64,000 nucleotides of DNA from Pyrrhosoma nymphula (GCA_963573305.1 OY754329.1:19311200-19375199), one strand, 5' to 3'; shown: positions 23,261-35,596, counted from the stretch's first letter. Numbers and translations are program-made. Notes: generated by a model not told the origin, from the letters alone.

Positions 23261-25315
23261 TCCACTGGGAGAAATCAGCACAGAATTGACTCCCGGATGG
23301 GGAATGATGATTGAATCAATGACACATGTTTTCTTGCAAGAGGGACACTTTCACTGAATTCACACTGCCAGTTTATGGCTTAAGAGGCAATTAACTGAAC
23401 AATATTGCCAAGATACTGAGCACACACACCCACAGACAAGAACCTCCTCTCCTTTCTGGACCACAAAGGTGGAACAGCTGATCACTCAGTGTAGAAGGAT
23501 AATCACTAATAAACATCTTGAAGTTAATAACCCAGTTTAGTAACATTTCAGATTCATACAATCTTTCAGTATGACACTGGTTCACACAGCCATAGCCAAC
23601 CATTGAGGGAGAGACACTCCTTGAAAGTTGCCAAAGTACAGGAAACAAGGGAGCAGTATACCACAGCTGTGATTCCAGGCGACAGGTGAAGATTGCAGAT
23701 AAACACATTAAACAATAGATTTTAAATATTCAACAGCCTTCAAACAAATGATTCAAGTATATTCTGACTGTCACAAACATGGATCAGTAGAATGATATGA
23801 TAGCATCTTTGATATCAATTATCATAAATAATTTGGATGTCCAGCTGGCAACATCCAACAAATGAGAAATAAATCTAAGTAACAAAAAACCAACACCCAG
23901 TAGACGAAACATCTGACTCGTCAGGTGTAATGAATTAACAAGAATGAGAATATTGCACAAAACAAAGCAAATATTCTTGAAGGCAGGATTATACAATTGT
24001 TCAATGAAAGTATGAAAGTAGACTTGTATTCATTGAAGGTAATAGTATGCAATTATGTGACACCAGTTAAATATACTTTAGATAATTATAATAATCATAC
24101 AAAATACCAATATTATTTTATATTCAAGTTCACCCTAGTATTAATAATATCAATGATCATTTAAGTATAACAATATCATTCTGTATTCCAAGTTCACCCT
24201 AGTATTAATAATATTAATGATTATACAAACATTTGTGAGTGGATCCCCCATATTCATGAACCTTATAAACTAATTACATGGTTTTATGCAACCACTTGGG
24301 TTGCACTGTTAAGCATAAACACAGTCATTGAAGAAGTTGGGTTGATTGAACGACTCAGAATGAGAGGTCAATCAATTTCATGGACCTTAAAACTAATTAA
24401 ATTTTTTCGCACAACCAATTGGGTTGTACTGTTAAGCATTGATAACTCAATGAAGGAATTTGGGTTGATAGAAATGACTCAGAATAAGATTGGAGTCATT
24501 TTAATGACAAATTAGATTGATATCTCTCCAATGTCACTACCCATATGTAAGAAGTTGTTTTCCATGAAACACAGCAAAAAATGGAAAATTATTTTGGGTA
24601 AGATGAGAGATTCAATCAGTTCTCGGGCCAGGTTAAGCCAAACGTGTTAGAAAAAAGCTAATTAATAGAAAAATAATTTAGTGGCCACCGTCATGGATAA
24701 TTCAATTCAAAATTTGTTGGGGGTTGGAACCCCAGACCAGCTAAGCATGATACTAGAGCTGGGTGCTGTTTGCGACAACCATTATAATTGCCGGGCGATG
24801 GGATCGCACCCCCTACGCCAGATACATGACCTAACAACCCAATATTCAACATACATAACCTGACTACAGAAATTAGTTAGCCAGGTAGAGACAGAAAATG
24901 ATAATGTTTGCAATTACACAGTTAATCACCATAAAGAAAGCACTAATCACCCTGGGAGGACAATGGTATAATCACAGTCAATGGCACACACATGAATCTT
25001 AACAGCCATTGACCCTCCGCAACTTATCTGAAAGAGAGTCACCTCGGGAATGTTCCTGGCTGTTCTCCCCACATCCCATTCCAATCAGACCATTCGTCCT
25101 CCAACAGATTTCACAATTTGCACACTTTGAGAGGAAGACAACATTATAAGTATGGTGATCACTGTATTCACATTATTAAGTATTAGTATAGTAATAGATT
25201 AATAGAATAGTACATATTGATCAACTAAAAGGCAACAAATAACAGTGTGTGTTAAATAGAATCATAGTATTTCATTGAGTTGATTTGAAAAATGCAATAG
25301 TCACACCATATTGAG
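23261..25315 (-). other. Long 3' untranslated region of the gypsy element
   Basis: About 2 kb between the end of pol and the 3' LTR with no frame longer than 105 codons. It contains two diverged copies of a segment with GGGTTG(C/T)ACTGTTAAGCAT (about 24299 and 24421) and a repeated CACCCTAGTATTAATAAT (about 24132 and 24191). It may be a decayed extra gene. I see no envelope-like signal or membrane segment. Confidence 0.6.
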
Positions 25316-28300
25316 CTAGTGAGAATTCACAGAGTCACCATGATAAATTTTTAACTGAGAGACATGACATATTTTTTCTTTATCATGTGATAGCCCAAGA
25401 ACAACTGTTACAGGAGACACAAATTTTTTTATAATGAAAGGACCTTCCCAGAGAGGCATTAGTTTGGCTGTTCTCTTGTCTGCCTTTGAGCTAATAGGAT
25501 GATTTTTACAAAGAACTAAATCCCCAGGGGCAAAATTTACTGGGGAGTGGAGTTTGTTAAAAGCCTCCCCATGTTTTGCCCTTGCCTTTTTGAGATTGGC
25601 GACCACTTGTTGCAAGTAGGCTTTCCTCTGATTATCCTTAATTTTGTCCTCGAACAGCTCAATAGGAATTGACCACTGATTTGTAAGAGGATGTGGCAGT
25701 TGTCTACCAAACATTATTTTGGCAGGAGATTGGCCAGTGCTACCATGTACAGCAGTATTGAAAGCAAAGTTTAGATCATAGAGGAAAAGGTCCCATGTAG
25801 AGTGAACATTGTTACATAAAATTGTCAATGCAGATTTTAAATTTCGATGAAGTCTTTCGACTTGGTTAGCACAAGGGTAATATGGAGATGTGAAAACTTG
25901 TTTTATACCAAGTTGTAAACACATCTCCCTAAGCAGGTGTGACTTAAAAACTGAAGCATTATCAGAGACCAGATATTTAGGAAAACCAAACTTGGAGAAA
26001 ACTCTTAGAGTGAGGACAGACACAACAGCACCAGCTGTAGCCTTTCATACTGGCTCCAAGATACAAAATTTAGAGAACCCATCAATCAGTGTTAAAATAT
26101 ACTGATTACTACCCTTTGTGGATGGGAATGGGCCGACAAAATCGATATAAATTCTTTCCCAGACATCAGAAGGGATGTTAGAAGATAACATGCCAGGCGA
26201 AGAACAATTTCTAGGTTTACATGTCTGACATAAGTGGCAATTTCTGACCATGTCAAAAATTTCCCTTTTCATATCCTTCCACCAATATTCCCTGCTAATT
26301 TTCTCATAAGTTTTGGACATTCCCAGGTGAGCGCCAAAACTAGAGCAATGAAAATATTGGAATATCATTGGTCGAAGCACGACAGGTAAAACAACCTTCC
26401 CTCTCCGAGTTTGTGAATTGCCAAAGCATAACAGCTGGTTCTTAACAAAATAATTTGCACAAGACTAAGGATCTTTTAGCACTTTCTGGAGGATATCCCT
26501 CAAAATAAGATCTGACCTTTGATGGTCTCTAATATTAACAAATGATAAAGGAACATTATTCAATACACAAGCCATTGGTGGAAATAGATCATCACCAACT
26601 TTAGATGAATCAATTTCACTAGCAACATTATCACTAGACACAGGAACGACACGAGAAAGGCAATCAGCTACATTATTGGCAGTTCCCCGTACATGATGGA
26701 TGGTGAACTTATAAGAAGAGAGTTTAAGAACCATTCTACCCAACTTTCCCAGCTGTTTGGGATGTGAAAACAACCAAGTTAGTGCTCCATTATCAGTATA
26801 CAAATGAAAAGGTTTTACTTGAAGGTACACATAGAATTTCTCGACACCCCAGCATACAGCCATACATTCCAGCTCATAAGTCAAAAACTTTCTTTCATGA
26901 TCCAATAATGCTTTACTAGCGAGTGCCACAGGTATGAAATTGCCGTTTACTTTATGGTTTAACACTGCAGCTAATGCGAGGCTACTAGCATCAACAAATA
27001 AGTGAAATTCATCCTCGAAACGAGGGAAAGACAGCACCGGGGGTTTAATCAAAGCTTGCTTTAACTGAATAAAAGCTTCATTCTCTGCCGTTGACCAGTG
27101 AAAGGGAACATTCTTACGTTTAAGGCGATTTAAAGGAATAGAAATTTCAGAATACCTTGGAATGAACTTGGAATAGAAACCACATAACCCCAGAAATCTC
27201 GCTAATTCCTTCAAACTCTTTGGAGCAGGGAATTTTTTGATTGGCTTCACTCTATCAGGATCAACTTGAAGTTTTCCATGGGATATCAAGTGGCCCAGGA
27301 AGGTGAGAGACGTAGTGCCAAGTTTAACCTTCTCCTCGCATACAGTAAGTCCAGCCAAACGAAGTCTCTTAAGGACAGCATCGACGTGATTAATATGATC
27401 CCTGGAATTTTTTTAATAGATACACAAATCATCGATATAAGGATACACACAGGAATACTTTAGATCTCCCAGTACCTCATTAATTAAGCGAGTGAAGACT
27501 TGGGGAGAATTGGCAAACCCGAATGGCAAACGAGTATATTGATATATCCTGAACGGTGTGACAAAAGCAGTATATTTCTTCGAATTTTCAGACAAAGGAA
27601 TTTGGTGAAAAGCAGAATTAAGATCAAGTATAGTGAAGTATTTTGCATCCGCTAAATACTGAAATGCATGTTCCACCGACGGAGTGGGATAACCGTCTAT
27701 TTGAACTTGCTTATTAAGCTTACGATAATCCACAACTAACCTCTCCGTACCATCCTTCTTGGGAATTAAAAAGGCTGAAGAAGACCAATTTGAGTTAGAA
27801 TTTTCAATAATTCCCTTGTCGAGCAGCGACTGTACATGTTTTTTCATGATCTGTGCCTTAACGGGAGATAAAGAGAATGGATGACTCCGAATCGGGTTAC
27901 AGTCAGTTAATTCTATTTCGTAAGTCATAAGCGATGTCCCCAAATCGTGGGTCATGACATCGGGATATTGCGACAACAAATATTTTAACTCACTTGTCAA
28001 ATTATCCGAAGAATTAGATCCATTTTCAATGAGAAAAGGATTGCTGCAAGAATCTGTCGACCGACTGCTGCTTGGCACTTCGGGATACGCACTCGATGCG
28101 CAATTGTCAACTGAGTAAGAGATAAAATTTAACTTAGTAGCGGGAGACGTTTCAAAAGAGACAGCTTTTGGATGAACAATCATATTGGATTTCCGAATAA
28201 AATCAAGGCCTAGAAGAATTGGAAATGGAATATTGGCTACATAAAATGTATGCTGCCAGGAAAATTTGTCGATTTGAACCTTAAGTTTGATCGACATCCT

Positions 28301-29392
28301 TAATTGAAACGGTTGACCAGAAACTGTTAATAGCTCGATAGAATCGGAAGACTTTTGAGATTTGCCACCGCGAATTTTAAGTGTCTTGAAGAACTTTTCG
28401 TCGCAAATAGAAACGGAACAACCAGTATCAATGAGGGCATTGCAAGAAACTGACTGAAGTTTTATCGGAAGAAGGGGCAAATTACTGTTACAATTTTGTC
28501 GTACGCTCATGAAACTCACGGCTGGTTGGCGTGTTTCACTGGCTTCCTTCCGACATTCCCTTGCATGATGCCCAATTTTACGACAATACGAACAAATTAT
28601 TTGCCTTGCGGCAACTGAGGAGACATTAGGAGAAATACTATGAAATGTATTGGCGTACTCGGCACAATCCATCGATTGCTTTGACGCCTGGGTTATGACA
28701 GAGTCTAGCTCCTCAAAGGTAGTGGGCTGGCAGGCAAACATTATAGCGGATTTCGTGAGAGGATTTAACCCTTGAATAATTAACCGAACGGTTTGGCACT
28801 CGGTGAACTCTAACGCCAACACTTGAATCGCGTTACGAACAGAACATACGAAATCATTAGGAGTTTCACGGGGGAACTGAAATCTCTTTACTTTAGTGGT
28901 AACAAGACGGTCAAACTCTCGATCACTTACAATTCTTCCCCAAATTCGTTTGGTAATTTCGGCCCACGAAATATTCTGATTTAACATAGAGATCCAAAAC
29001 TGATGAGAAATAGCTGGCAGCTTGGTAATGACTAAATACAACAACGTAGACAAAGGAACTAGCGAAAGAGAGACAATTTCTGTCAGTTTCAACATGAAAT
29101 TATACCAATTTTCTGTATTGGAAACCTCGAATTGTGGAAAATCAGCGATCAGCTGCTTCACTATGACCAGACCTTCAGACAGCGGCAGAACAGGTTGCAT
29201 TGGGACTGGCGGTGCGACAAGGGTTGGATTCTGCTCGTTCACCTGGCCTCGGGGAACCACGTTGGGTGTGGATTCCGTTGGAACACCAGAAGTTTCAAGT
29301 GTAAGCCCAGATCCCCCATTAGATCTAGCACGCCTGTCCTCGGCCGTGGTCAAGTAAGCCCTTGCGTACTGATCGACTGAATCACCAGGCAT
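25316..29392 (-). pseudogene. gypsy gag-pol polyprotein with three nonsense codons
   Basis: One minus-strand frame runs from the ATG at 29392 (SMPGDSVDQY context) to TGA at 25316. Gag is followed by a CCHC knuckle (CSYCRKIGHHAREC, about 28600-28560), protease ALIDTGCSVSIC (about 28440), RT with LPFGFANSPQVF and a YIDD catalytic box (about 27430), RNase H with FVDASS, TYELE and YTDN, then integrase with an HHCC finger (CHLCQTCK, about 26230) and the DDE core (IDFVGPFP, VSDNAS, QVERLHR). TAA at 27415-27413, TAG at 26467-26465 and TGA at 26047-26045 interrupt it, and no frameshift occurs. It encodes copying and integration of the element; this copy would need help in trans. Confidence 0.93.
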
Positions 29393-29690
29393 ACTGACGA
29401 AACTCCACTCAAATTGCCGGAAGAAAAGACGAAAATACTTCGTCACACAAGAATTTACACACTAAACTCCGACAGGATTTAACAAATACCTATTCTAGGG
29501 CCTCGAACTGGAAACCAAGAACACAAAATAAATTACGAAAAAAGAAAACCCTTCCCTATTTAGAATGCCATTAGCGGCAGTGACAAAAACTTCCGTGAAG
29601 GAAGAAAATGAAATACCAGAAATAAAGACGATCACAGATCCTCATACAACACTCACCAACTGCGTTTGAAAGACAGGAAATGAACAACCA

Positions 29691-29703
29691 CGCTCTGCTA
29701 CCA
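29691..29703 (-). promoter_or_regulatory. Candidate tRNA primer-binding site
   Basis: In element sense, TGGTAGCAGAGCG lies three bases after the end of the 5' LTR, starts with the TGG complementary to a tRNA CCA end, and is where minus-strand priming is expected. I have not identified the tRNA. Confidence 0.6.
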
Positions 29704-29706
29704 GTT

Positions 29707-30540
29707 TGTAGCGCTATCGGGAGAAGAGAGTAGATTTTCTCGCCGATAACACTCGTAAAAACACAAACTCTTTCCAAGCTCGGGTGAGATAAATGAGGAA
29801 AACACAAGTATTATCAATCATAAAATTAACTTATCAATATATTTTACAAATCACAAATAGAACCAAACCAATTACAAGAATTTACCCATAGGTCGAGTGC
29901 CAGGCGACCGTAATGAAAGTTTTCAGTCGGAAAATAATTTAAGTTTAACAAGTACGAGAGGTTGAGCTTCTCTCTTAAGTACAAAAGTGACTAAGTCAGC
30001 AGGCTCACACAACGGTGATAACCGGTCGCCGTCTCGGAAGCAATAGAGGGCGAACTCAGCCATGAGTCAGATGAGGAGGGGGTCTGTCGACAAGGACGAA
30101 GGTGGAATGGGTAAGGTCAGGAGGTTGGCGGTTGGTAGCCTTGGAGGGGAGGAAATAATGGGATGGGTGATAGAAAGGGTGGCAGTTTTTAATTGGAGCG
30201 CCAGGAACTGTTTTCTGGCGTCGGCCGCAGAATACAGGATCACAGCCTTTGTGCCTTGGTCAGGATGACCGCATTTTTGGTATCCTTCCTCTCTTTACTG
30301 GCTATAAAAACGAGGCAGGACCTGGTGAGGGAATGGTGCGGCGAAAGGTGTGGCAGAAGTCGCTGGCAGTAGTCGCTGCATTTTGTAGTCGTAGGCATTT
30401 TGGCCGTCGTTGGCGCACATGTCGTTAGCGCGCATGTCGTTCGGGCAAGTCCTTCGGCTAAGTCCGGAGGATAAACAGTCCACAGAGGGGAAACTGTCCA
30501 AAGAGGGGAATTGCCCAAAAAAGGGGGGGCAAATGCCACA
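29707..30540 (-). repeat. 5' LTR of the gypsy element
   Basis: 834 bp. Longer than its partner because of a ~66-bp net difference at about 29919-29998 (TTCAGTCGG... in place of a 13-bp stretch). It should contain the promoter; I did not find a clear TATA box. Confidence 0.92.
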
Positions 30541-30735
30541 ATACTCATCAACCTGCGGAAGCCTACACAAGGAAGCTCTAGGTTTTTCCTCAAACTCAAA
30601 TCTAGTTATTTATGTAGCTTGAAAAAGAAATTAAACTGAGCGAAAATTTGTTTCACATTGACATTAATTCAGTAAAAAATGGTGCGCTCTTAGTCTGTCA
30701 TCTTTCTTTTTTCATTAATGAAATTGCCGGAAGTA
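30541..30735 (+). mobile_element. Continuation of the inverted Penelope segment (inferred)
   Basis: Begins with the second ATAC target duplication of the gypsy element, so by position it was contiguous with 22009-22486 before that insertion. It has no motif of its own. The piggyBac TTAA follows at 30736. Confidence 0.55.
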
Positions 30736-30991
30736 TTAACCCATTCGCATCCGTAAGCGTACTGGTACGTATGCTGAAGCTGACCAACAACTCCATAAGC
30801 GTACTGGTACGCAGACTGCATCTATTCATTTTCGGATTTTTCCTGCTGCCATCTGTTGGATTTACGGATTACTTTTTCACAAATTAATTGTTCTTGATTG
30901 CTGCTGTCCTCTGGCGAATATCAAGATAAATATTTCCATCCGTCACCGTAAAATAGACGTGTGTTTACTTGTACATTTCTGTCCCGTGAAC

Positions 30992-32740
30992 ATGGTGTGC
31001 AGTAGAGAGCGATGTTTTGGTGAAAATGTTCAGGATGAATTCGTAAATGATTTACTTGATGTTCTCAGCTCCGATTATAGTGATTCAACCAGTGAGGATG
31101 ATATAATTAGGCCAAAACGTTTAGGTCCACGCAACGCTATCCATTCGAATAGTGGAAGTGATACAGATGAATGTGCTTCTACAGGCAATGAAAACGAACC
31201 GGATCCTAATTTTGTTGACAATAATAGTGCTGTGTGGAATTGGAAACAGGAGTTTTTAGTTCCTGTAATTCATCCATATCCTGGTTTCCCTGGAATGACA
31301 GTTACTTTAGGTGGAAATGTTAGTAGGCTTTCTGCTTTTGAACTTTTTTTAAAAGATGAAATAGTTGACCATGTTGTATCCGAGACTAACAGCTATGGCT
31401 CAATTGATTGTGAGTTTGACTGTGTTACTTCAAATGACCTTTGAGTGTATTTTGCTCTAGTAATACTGATGGGAATAGTTGAAAAACCTACTCTTCAAAA
31501 TTATTGGTGTAAAGATGAAAGCATCAGTACCCCATACTTTGGTAATGTGATGCCTAGAAACAGATTTTTGAAAATAAGTATGCATTTACACTTTGTAAAT
31601 AATGAAACTATTGATAAGAGTGATCCTCTTAAAAAATTGAGGCCAGTAATTGACATGACAGTTAATATTTTTCGTAATGTTTACACTCCAATGCCTTCTA
31701 TATGCATTGACGAATCTCTGATGAAGTGTAGAGGTAGATTGCATTTCATTCAATATATCAGATCTAAGAGAGCCAGATTTGGTGTGAAACTATATAAGTT
31801 AAGTGATTCCAGTAATGGGTGTATCCACAATTTTAAAATTTATCTGGGGAAAGACAAGGTAGGTGATACTCCTGATAGTACCAAAGTGGTGATGGATTTG
31901 ATGCCTGAATCAAATATCCTACGCAAGGGATACTCTTTGTATATTGACAACGGGTATAGTTCACCAGACTTGTTTTACCAACTGCACTTCCTCGGGACTT
32001 ATGTCTGTGGCACTGCACGAACGCAACATAAAAACATGCCGAAAGACTTAGGAAAATTAAAAATTCAAAAAGGTGAAGCCGTATCATATTGCAGTAATGA
32101 TGTTACTGCAATAAAATGGAAAGATAAGAGGGACGTTACATTACTTTCTACCATGCATACCTTGGAATTCACAGAGACAAAAAAGGTTGACAGAAAAAGT
32201 AAGGCAAAGATTGTAAAACCCTCCATTGTGGTTAACTACAATGACAACATGGGAGTAGTAGATGTTGGAGACAAGCTATTGAGCAAGTTTTATTGTATGC
32301 GCAGGTATAATAAAGCTTATAAGAAAATCTTTTTTTTTGCCTTATGGACATGATGCCTCTAAACATTTATGTCGTTTATAAGTTTGTAAATAAGACCAAG
32401 GACAGGACATTTCATGTTTTTAAACAAAAATTAGCAGAGGAGTTGCTGCAAAGAAAGAATCAGGAAGGTGTTGTGAGACGACGAAATACTAATTTACCTG
32501 ACCTGCCTTCGAGACACGCAGGTCGACATTTTCCGGAAAAAGTAGTTGTGCCGAGTGAGGCAAAAGGCAAATGGACCGCTATACGCTGTATTGTGTCTCT
32601 TGAAAAAAAGATAAAAAAAAGTCCACATGGCAATGTGATGCTTGTAAGGTTCCATTATGTATTGAACATTTTAAAACATGCCTTAAAAAATTATGTGTAA
32701 AGTTGTGTGAAATGTGCCATTGTGTTTTAAAACTTTAAAT
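30992..32740 (+). pseudogene. piggyBac transposase, three lesions
   Basis: The start is taken at ATG 30992 (MVCSRERC). An acidic N-terminus rich in S, D and E is followed by the DDD transposase fold: first Asp in CIDESLMKCRGR (about 31705), second in SLYIDNGYSSPDLFYQL (about 31945), third near NDNMGVVDVGDKLL (about 32245). Lesions: an in-frame TGA at 31442-31444; a frameshift at a run of eight T at about 32330; a second at an A-run near 32610. In the shifted frame the C-terminal Cys-rich targeting domain is visible (WQCDACKVPLCIEHFKTC, about 32620-32680). The intact family member cuts and pastes at TTAA. This copy is inactive. Confidence 0.92.
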
Positions 32741-33412
32741 TTTTTAAAGACAATATACAATATCCAGGATGATACTTGTATGAATGTTAAAAGCAGTTAT
32801 CTATTAATAATACTTAAAATTTGGTCAAAATATATGAATATTAAGATTATTTACGTTTTTTTTCAAATGTTTAGCATTATAGCTAGGGATAGGAAAATTT
32901 CGCGATCGCGAATTTTGCGAATTTAGACAAAAATGTCCTAGAAGTGGTAATTAGTTACAACATACTCCATACTGACTGGGGAAATGACTTCTGAACTCGC
33001 GAAATGTCGCGAATTGTGCCCCAAAATGTGAATTTTTATTGTTTTGTGAGAAAATGGTTGGAAGTACATTTCAAACGCAAGAAAAACATTAAAATTGCAA
33101 GCAAATGTTCTCAATTCAATTTAAACGAACTCGCGTGCAAATATTGCTGAGGTATGCGTAAGTTTGCAGTTCATCGTAGCATAACTGGTATTATGATAAC
33201 AATCGCGGAAGGATGACATCGGGTGCTTTCGATTTGCGGCGATAACCGGCAATACACAGCTCTTCATGCTGTGGTGCTTTCTATTTACAATTCGTGGGAT
33301 ATCGGCCGGAATAACGTATCGGCATCTATGATCGGTGGCTCTCAGCTCCGAGGTGAGTCGAACAAAGGAAAAGCAATATGCACATTTATTCTAAGTACAT
33401 AATCTGCTACAG

Positions 33413-33590
33413 CAGGGTTTCTCAAACTTTTGCTGTGATGAAAGAATTCGTAAATCCTGAAATTTTAACGGAACACCTTGTGGACTTCGCATATATTAAA
33501 CCATTGCGTTTAGGTAGCAGCATATAAAGCCATTATAGGTTACTCGGAACACCCATTGGCCTTCCACGGAACATAGTTTGGGAATCCCTG
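33413..33590. mobile_element. 178-bp hAT-type MITE nested in the hAT element
   Basis: Ends CAGGGTTTCTCAAACTTT and (reverse complement) CAGGGATTCCCAAACTAT are flanked by a perfect 8-bp duplication TGCTACAG at 33405-33412 and 33591-33598. No coding capacity. It landed in the first unit of the 175-bp tandem repeat. Confidence 0.9.
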
Positions 33591-33593
33591 TGC

Positions 33594-34425
33594 TACAGAT
33601 TTGAAGACGAGACGGACTGCGCATGTGTGAATTGCTGCTTTGAGTTGTTTCATTTCAATGAGCTTGTTCGCCAAGAGATGTTAAATGCTAATTATAGTTT
33701 GAAAACTAAAGGGACACTTTTTTTCCGATTTTTTTAATTTTTTTTTCTGATTTGTCTATTAGACTACTACGGATTTGAAGATGAGACTGACTGCGCATGC
33801 GTGAATTGTCGCTTTGAGTTGTTTAATTTCAATGGGCTTGTTTGCCAAGAGTTTTTTAATGCCAATTATAGTTTGAAAACTAAAGAGAGACGTATTTTTC
33901 CGATTTTTTATTTTGGATCTGATTTGTTCATAACAGTCTACTACGGATTTGAAGACGAGACGGACTGCGCATGTGTGAATAGCCGCTTTGAGTTGTTTCA
34001 TTTCAATGGGATCATTCACCAAGAGATGTTAAATGCTAATTATAGTTTGAAAACTAAAGGGACACCTTTTTTCCGATTTTTTTATATTTTTTTTCTGATT
34101 TGTCCATTAGACTACTACGGATTTGAAGATGAGACTGACTGCGCATGCGTGAATAGCAGCTTTGAGTTGTTTCATTTCAATGAGATCGTTCACCATGAGT
34201 TTTTAAATGCTAATTATAGTTTGAAAACTAAAGGGACACTTTTTTTCCGATTTTTTTATTTTTTTTTCTGATTTGTCCATTAGACTACTACGGATTTGAA
34301 GATGAGACTGACTGCGCATGCGTGAATAGCAGCTTGGAGTTGTTTCATTTCAATGGGCTTGTTCGCCAAGAGTTTTTAAATGCCAATTCTGATAGAGTTT
34401 GAAAAATAAAGAGAGACGTATTTTT
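33594..34425. repeat. ~175-bp tandem repeat, five copies, inside the hAT element
   Basis: Units contain GGATTTGAAGA(T/C)GAGAC, ACTGCGCATG and TTTGAGTTGTTTCATTTCAA, followed by a T-rich spacer. They start near 33594, 33767, 33942, 34115 and 34288. Frames spanning the array arise from its period and are not taken as genes. Confidence 0.85.
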
Positions 34426-35008
34426 TTGCCTGCTTTTCGAATTATGGACGGCAAAAAAATCGGGGTTCTTAACCCTTTCACGTAAAGGAACCAACATGAA
34501 AAGTTTTGAAGTCACTCGCTGCTCTGTCGAATCATGCTGGGCGCTATGCAGCATTCCCCTTCCCTCGCTTTCCAGCGAGCGAATTAGAAACTGAAACGGA
34601 TCTCTGATGTTGTCACAAACTTTTTGAGTGGGTGGCAAGTTTCGCAAATTTTTGTTTTTGATTTAAGAGGGAGTGGCTGAATATAGAAGAATTTTGTCTC
34701 CACCGAAAATTTATTTTCCAATCCATCTACCGAATTCGTGAATTAAATTGCAATTTTGCATCATAGTGAACGACCTTATTGCAATGGTTGCGTAGCTGGC
34801 TTTGAAGCACCAATCAAGGCCAACTACGACATCAATATAATTGTCGATATATTTATTTATTGCGTGGCACCAAGATTGATTTTATTGTTTGAATCTCTAG
34901 TTTTTAGCCATTTCCGTCAAATGACTTTGTTTTCCAGTGACAGTTGTTTAGTATCCTAGTTTTATTCCTGGTTTCTGTGCTTGCAAGTGATTTTGACGAG
35001 TTATTGAG

Positions 35009-35329
35009 ATGCCGATTGCAAAATTAAGCGCAAGAGACCGAGCTTTCCAGTATCAAAAAGATGGATTTTATTGTATCGATAAAAGTACGGTCATGTACAT
35101 ATTCTACAATTGTCAGGTTGCTTGGGAAATACTCAATTGGAAAAATTTAAAATCTTCGAAGAACGTAACTGCAGCAAACTTTCATAAGGATGGAAATTCT
35201 ATTAAGTTACATGCCAATACACGAAATGTATTAAATTTTATTTTTAAATTTAGTGCCACTTTTCCAAGTTCCGCCACCGAGGTGATTGTCTTCAGTCATA
35301 ACATGGCTAGAAGGGGAAGTGTCGCATAA
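35009..35329 (+). pseudogene. N-terminal fragment of a hAT (CGGBP1-like) transposase
   Basis: An intact 106-codon frame starts MPIAKLSARDRAFQYQKDGF, a beginning shared by a hAT group whose N-terminus is a BED/CGGBP1-like zinc finger. The finger Cys pair and HxxxH pattern are degraded here (VMYIFYNCQVAWE). The downstream catalytic domain is missing and the element's right end lies less than 200 bp away. DNA binding by this remnant is unlikely. The family label is from the start motif and context only. Confidence 0.5.
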
Positions 35330-35596
35330 TAGCCCAGATCATATTGGGTATAGTATAAGTGACCCTTTTCTAGACTTAGAAATAATCGGTATTTTATGTG
35401 TATATATATAAATTTGTGGTCACTGAAAACACCGAAATGTCTTTTTGAAAGTACCGAATTCCTAATTTCAAAGTACCGCTTTTCTCCCTCTCAAACCACC
35501 GAAAAATTCCTATCCCTAATTATAGCTCAAAAAATTTCAAATCCTACAGTGTTCGGGGTCGATTTAAATACCAAGAGGAGGATGTGAATGGGTTAA

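Larger units (their letters stand above)
22487..30540 (-). mobile_element. Complete gypsy (Ty3-like) LTR retrotransposon
   Basis: An 8,054-bp element inserted in the Penelope segment, with LTRs at 22487-23260 (3') and 29707-30540 (5'), a minus-strand gag-pol frame and a 4-bp target duplication ATAC at 22483-22486 and 30541-30544. In transcription sense the LTRs begin TGTGGCA and end GCGCTACA, so they have TG...CA ends. Domain order protease, RT, RNase H, integrase places it in the gypsy group. No chromodomain or envelope frame is recognised. Roughly fifteen to eighteen substitutions separate the LTRs by eye, suggesting a fairly recent insertion. Confidence 0.95.
32884..35518 (+). mobile_element. 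hAT element nested in the piggyBac
   Basis: Inverted ends TAGGGATAGGAA are flanked by a perfect 8-bp duplication ATTATAGC at 32876-32883 and 35519-35526, diagnostic of hAT insertion. It is 2,635 bp. The interior holds a MITE (33413-33590), a ~175-bp tandem repeat (about 33594-34425) and the N-terminal frame of a transposase at 35009-35329. The catalytic RNase-H-like core and dimerisation domain are absent, so it is non-autonomous. Confidence 0.92.
30740..35592 (+). mobile_element. piggyBac transposon, split by a hAT element
   Basis: TTAA at 30736-30739 and 35593-35596 flank terminal repeats CCCATTCGCATCC (left) and CCCATTCACATCC (right, reverse complement), one mismatch in 13. A GTAAGCGTACTGGTACG-type word occurs twice near the left end, probably a subterminal repeat. 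Removing the nested hAT and one of its duplications leaves about 2.2 kb, a normal piggyBac size. The transposase reads left to right. Confidence 0.93.

Noticed and set aside
22782..23357. Frames in the LTRs, such as plus 22782-22988 and minus 22960-23281, repeated at 30062-30622
   Set aside because: They recur only because the LTR is duplicated; no coding motif.
23261..25315. Envelope gene of the gypsy element
   Set aside because: No frame over 105 codons, no signal peptide, furin-like site or membrane segment was seen.
33801..34271. 156-codon plus-strand frame
   Set aside because: Produced by the 175-bp tandem repeat, which happens to keep phase.
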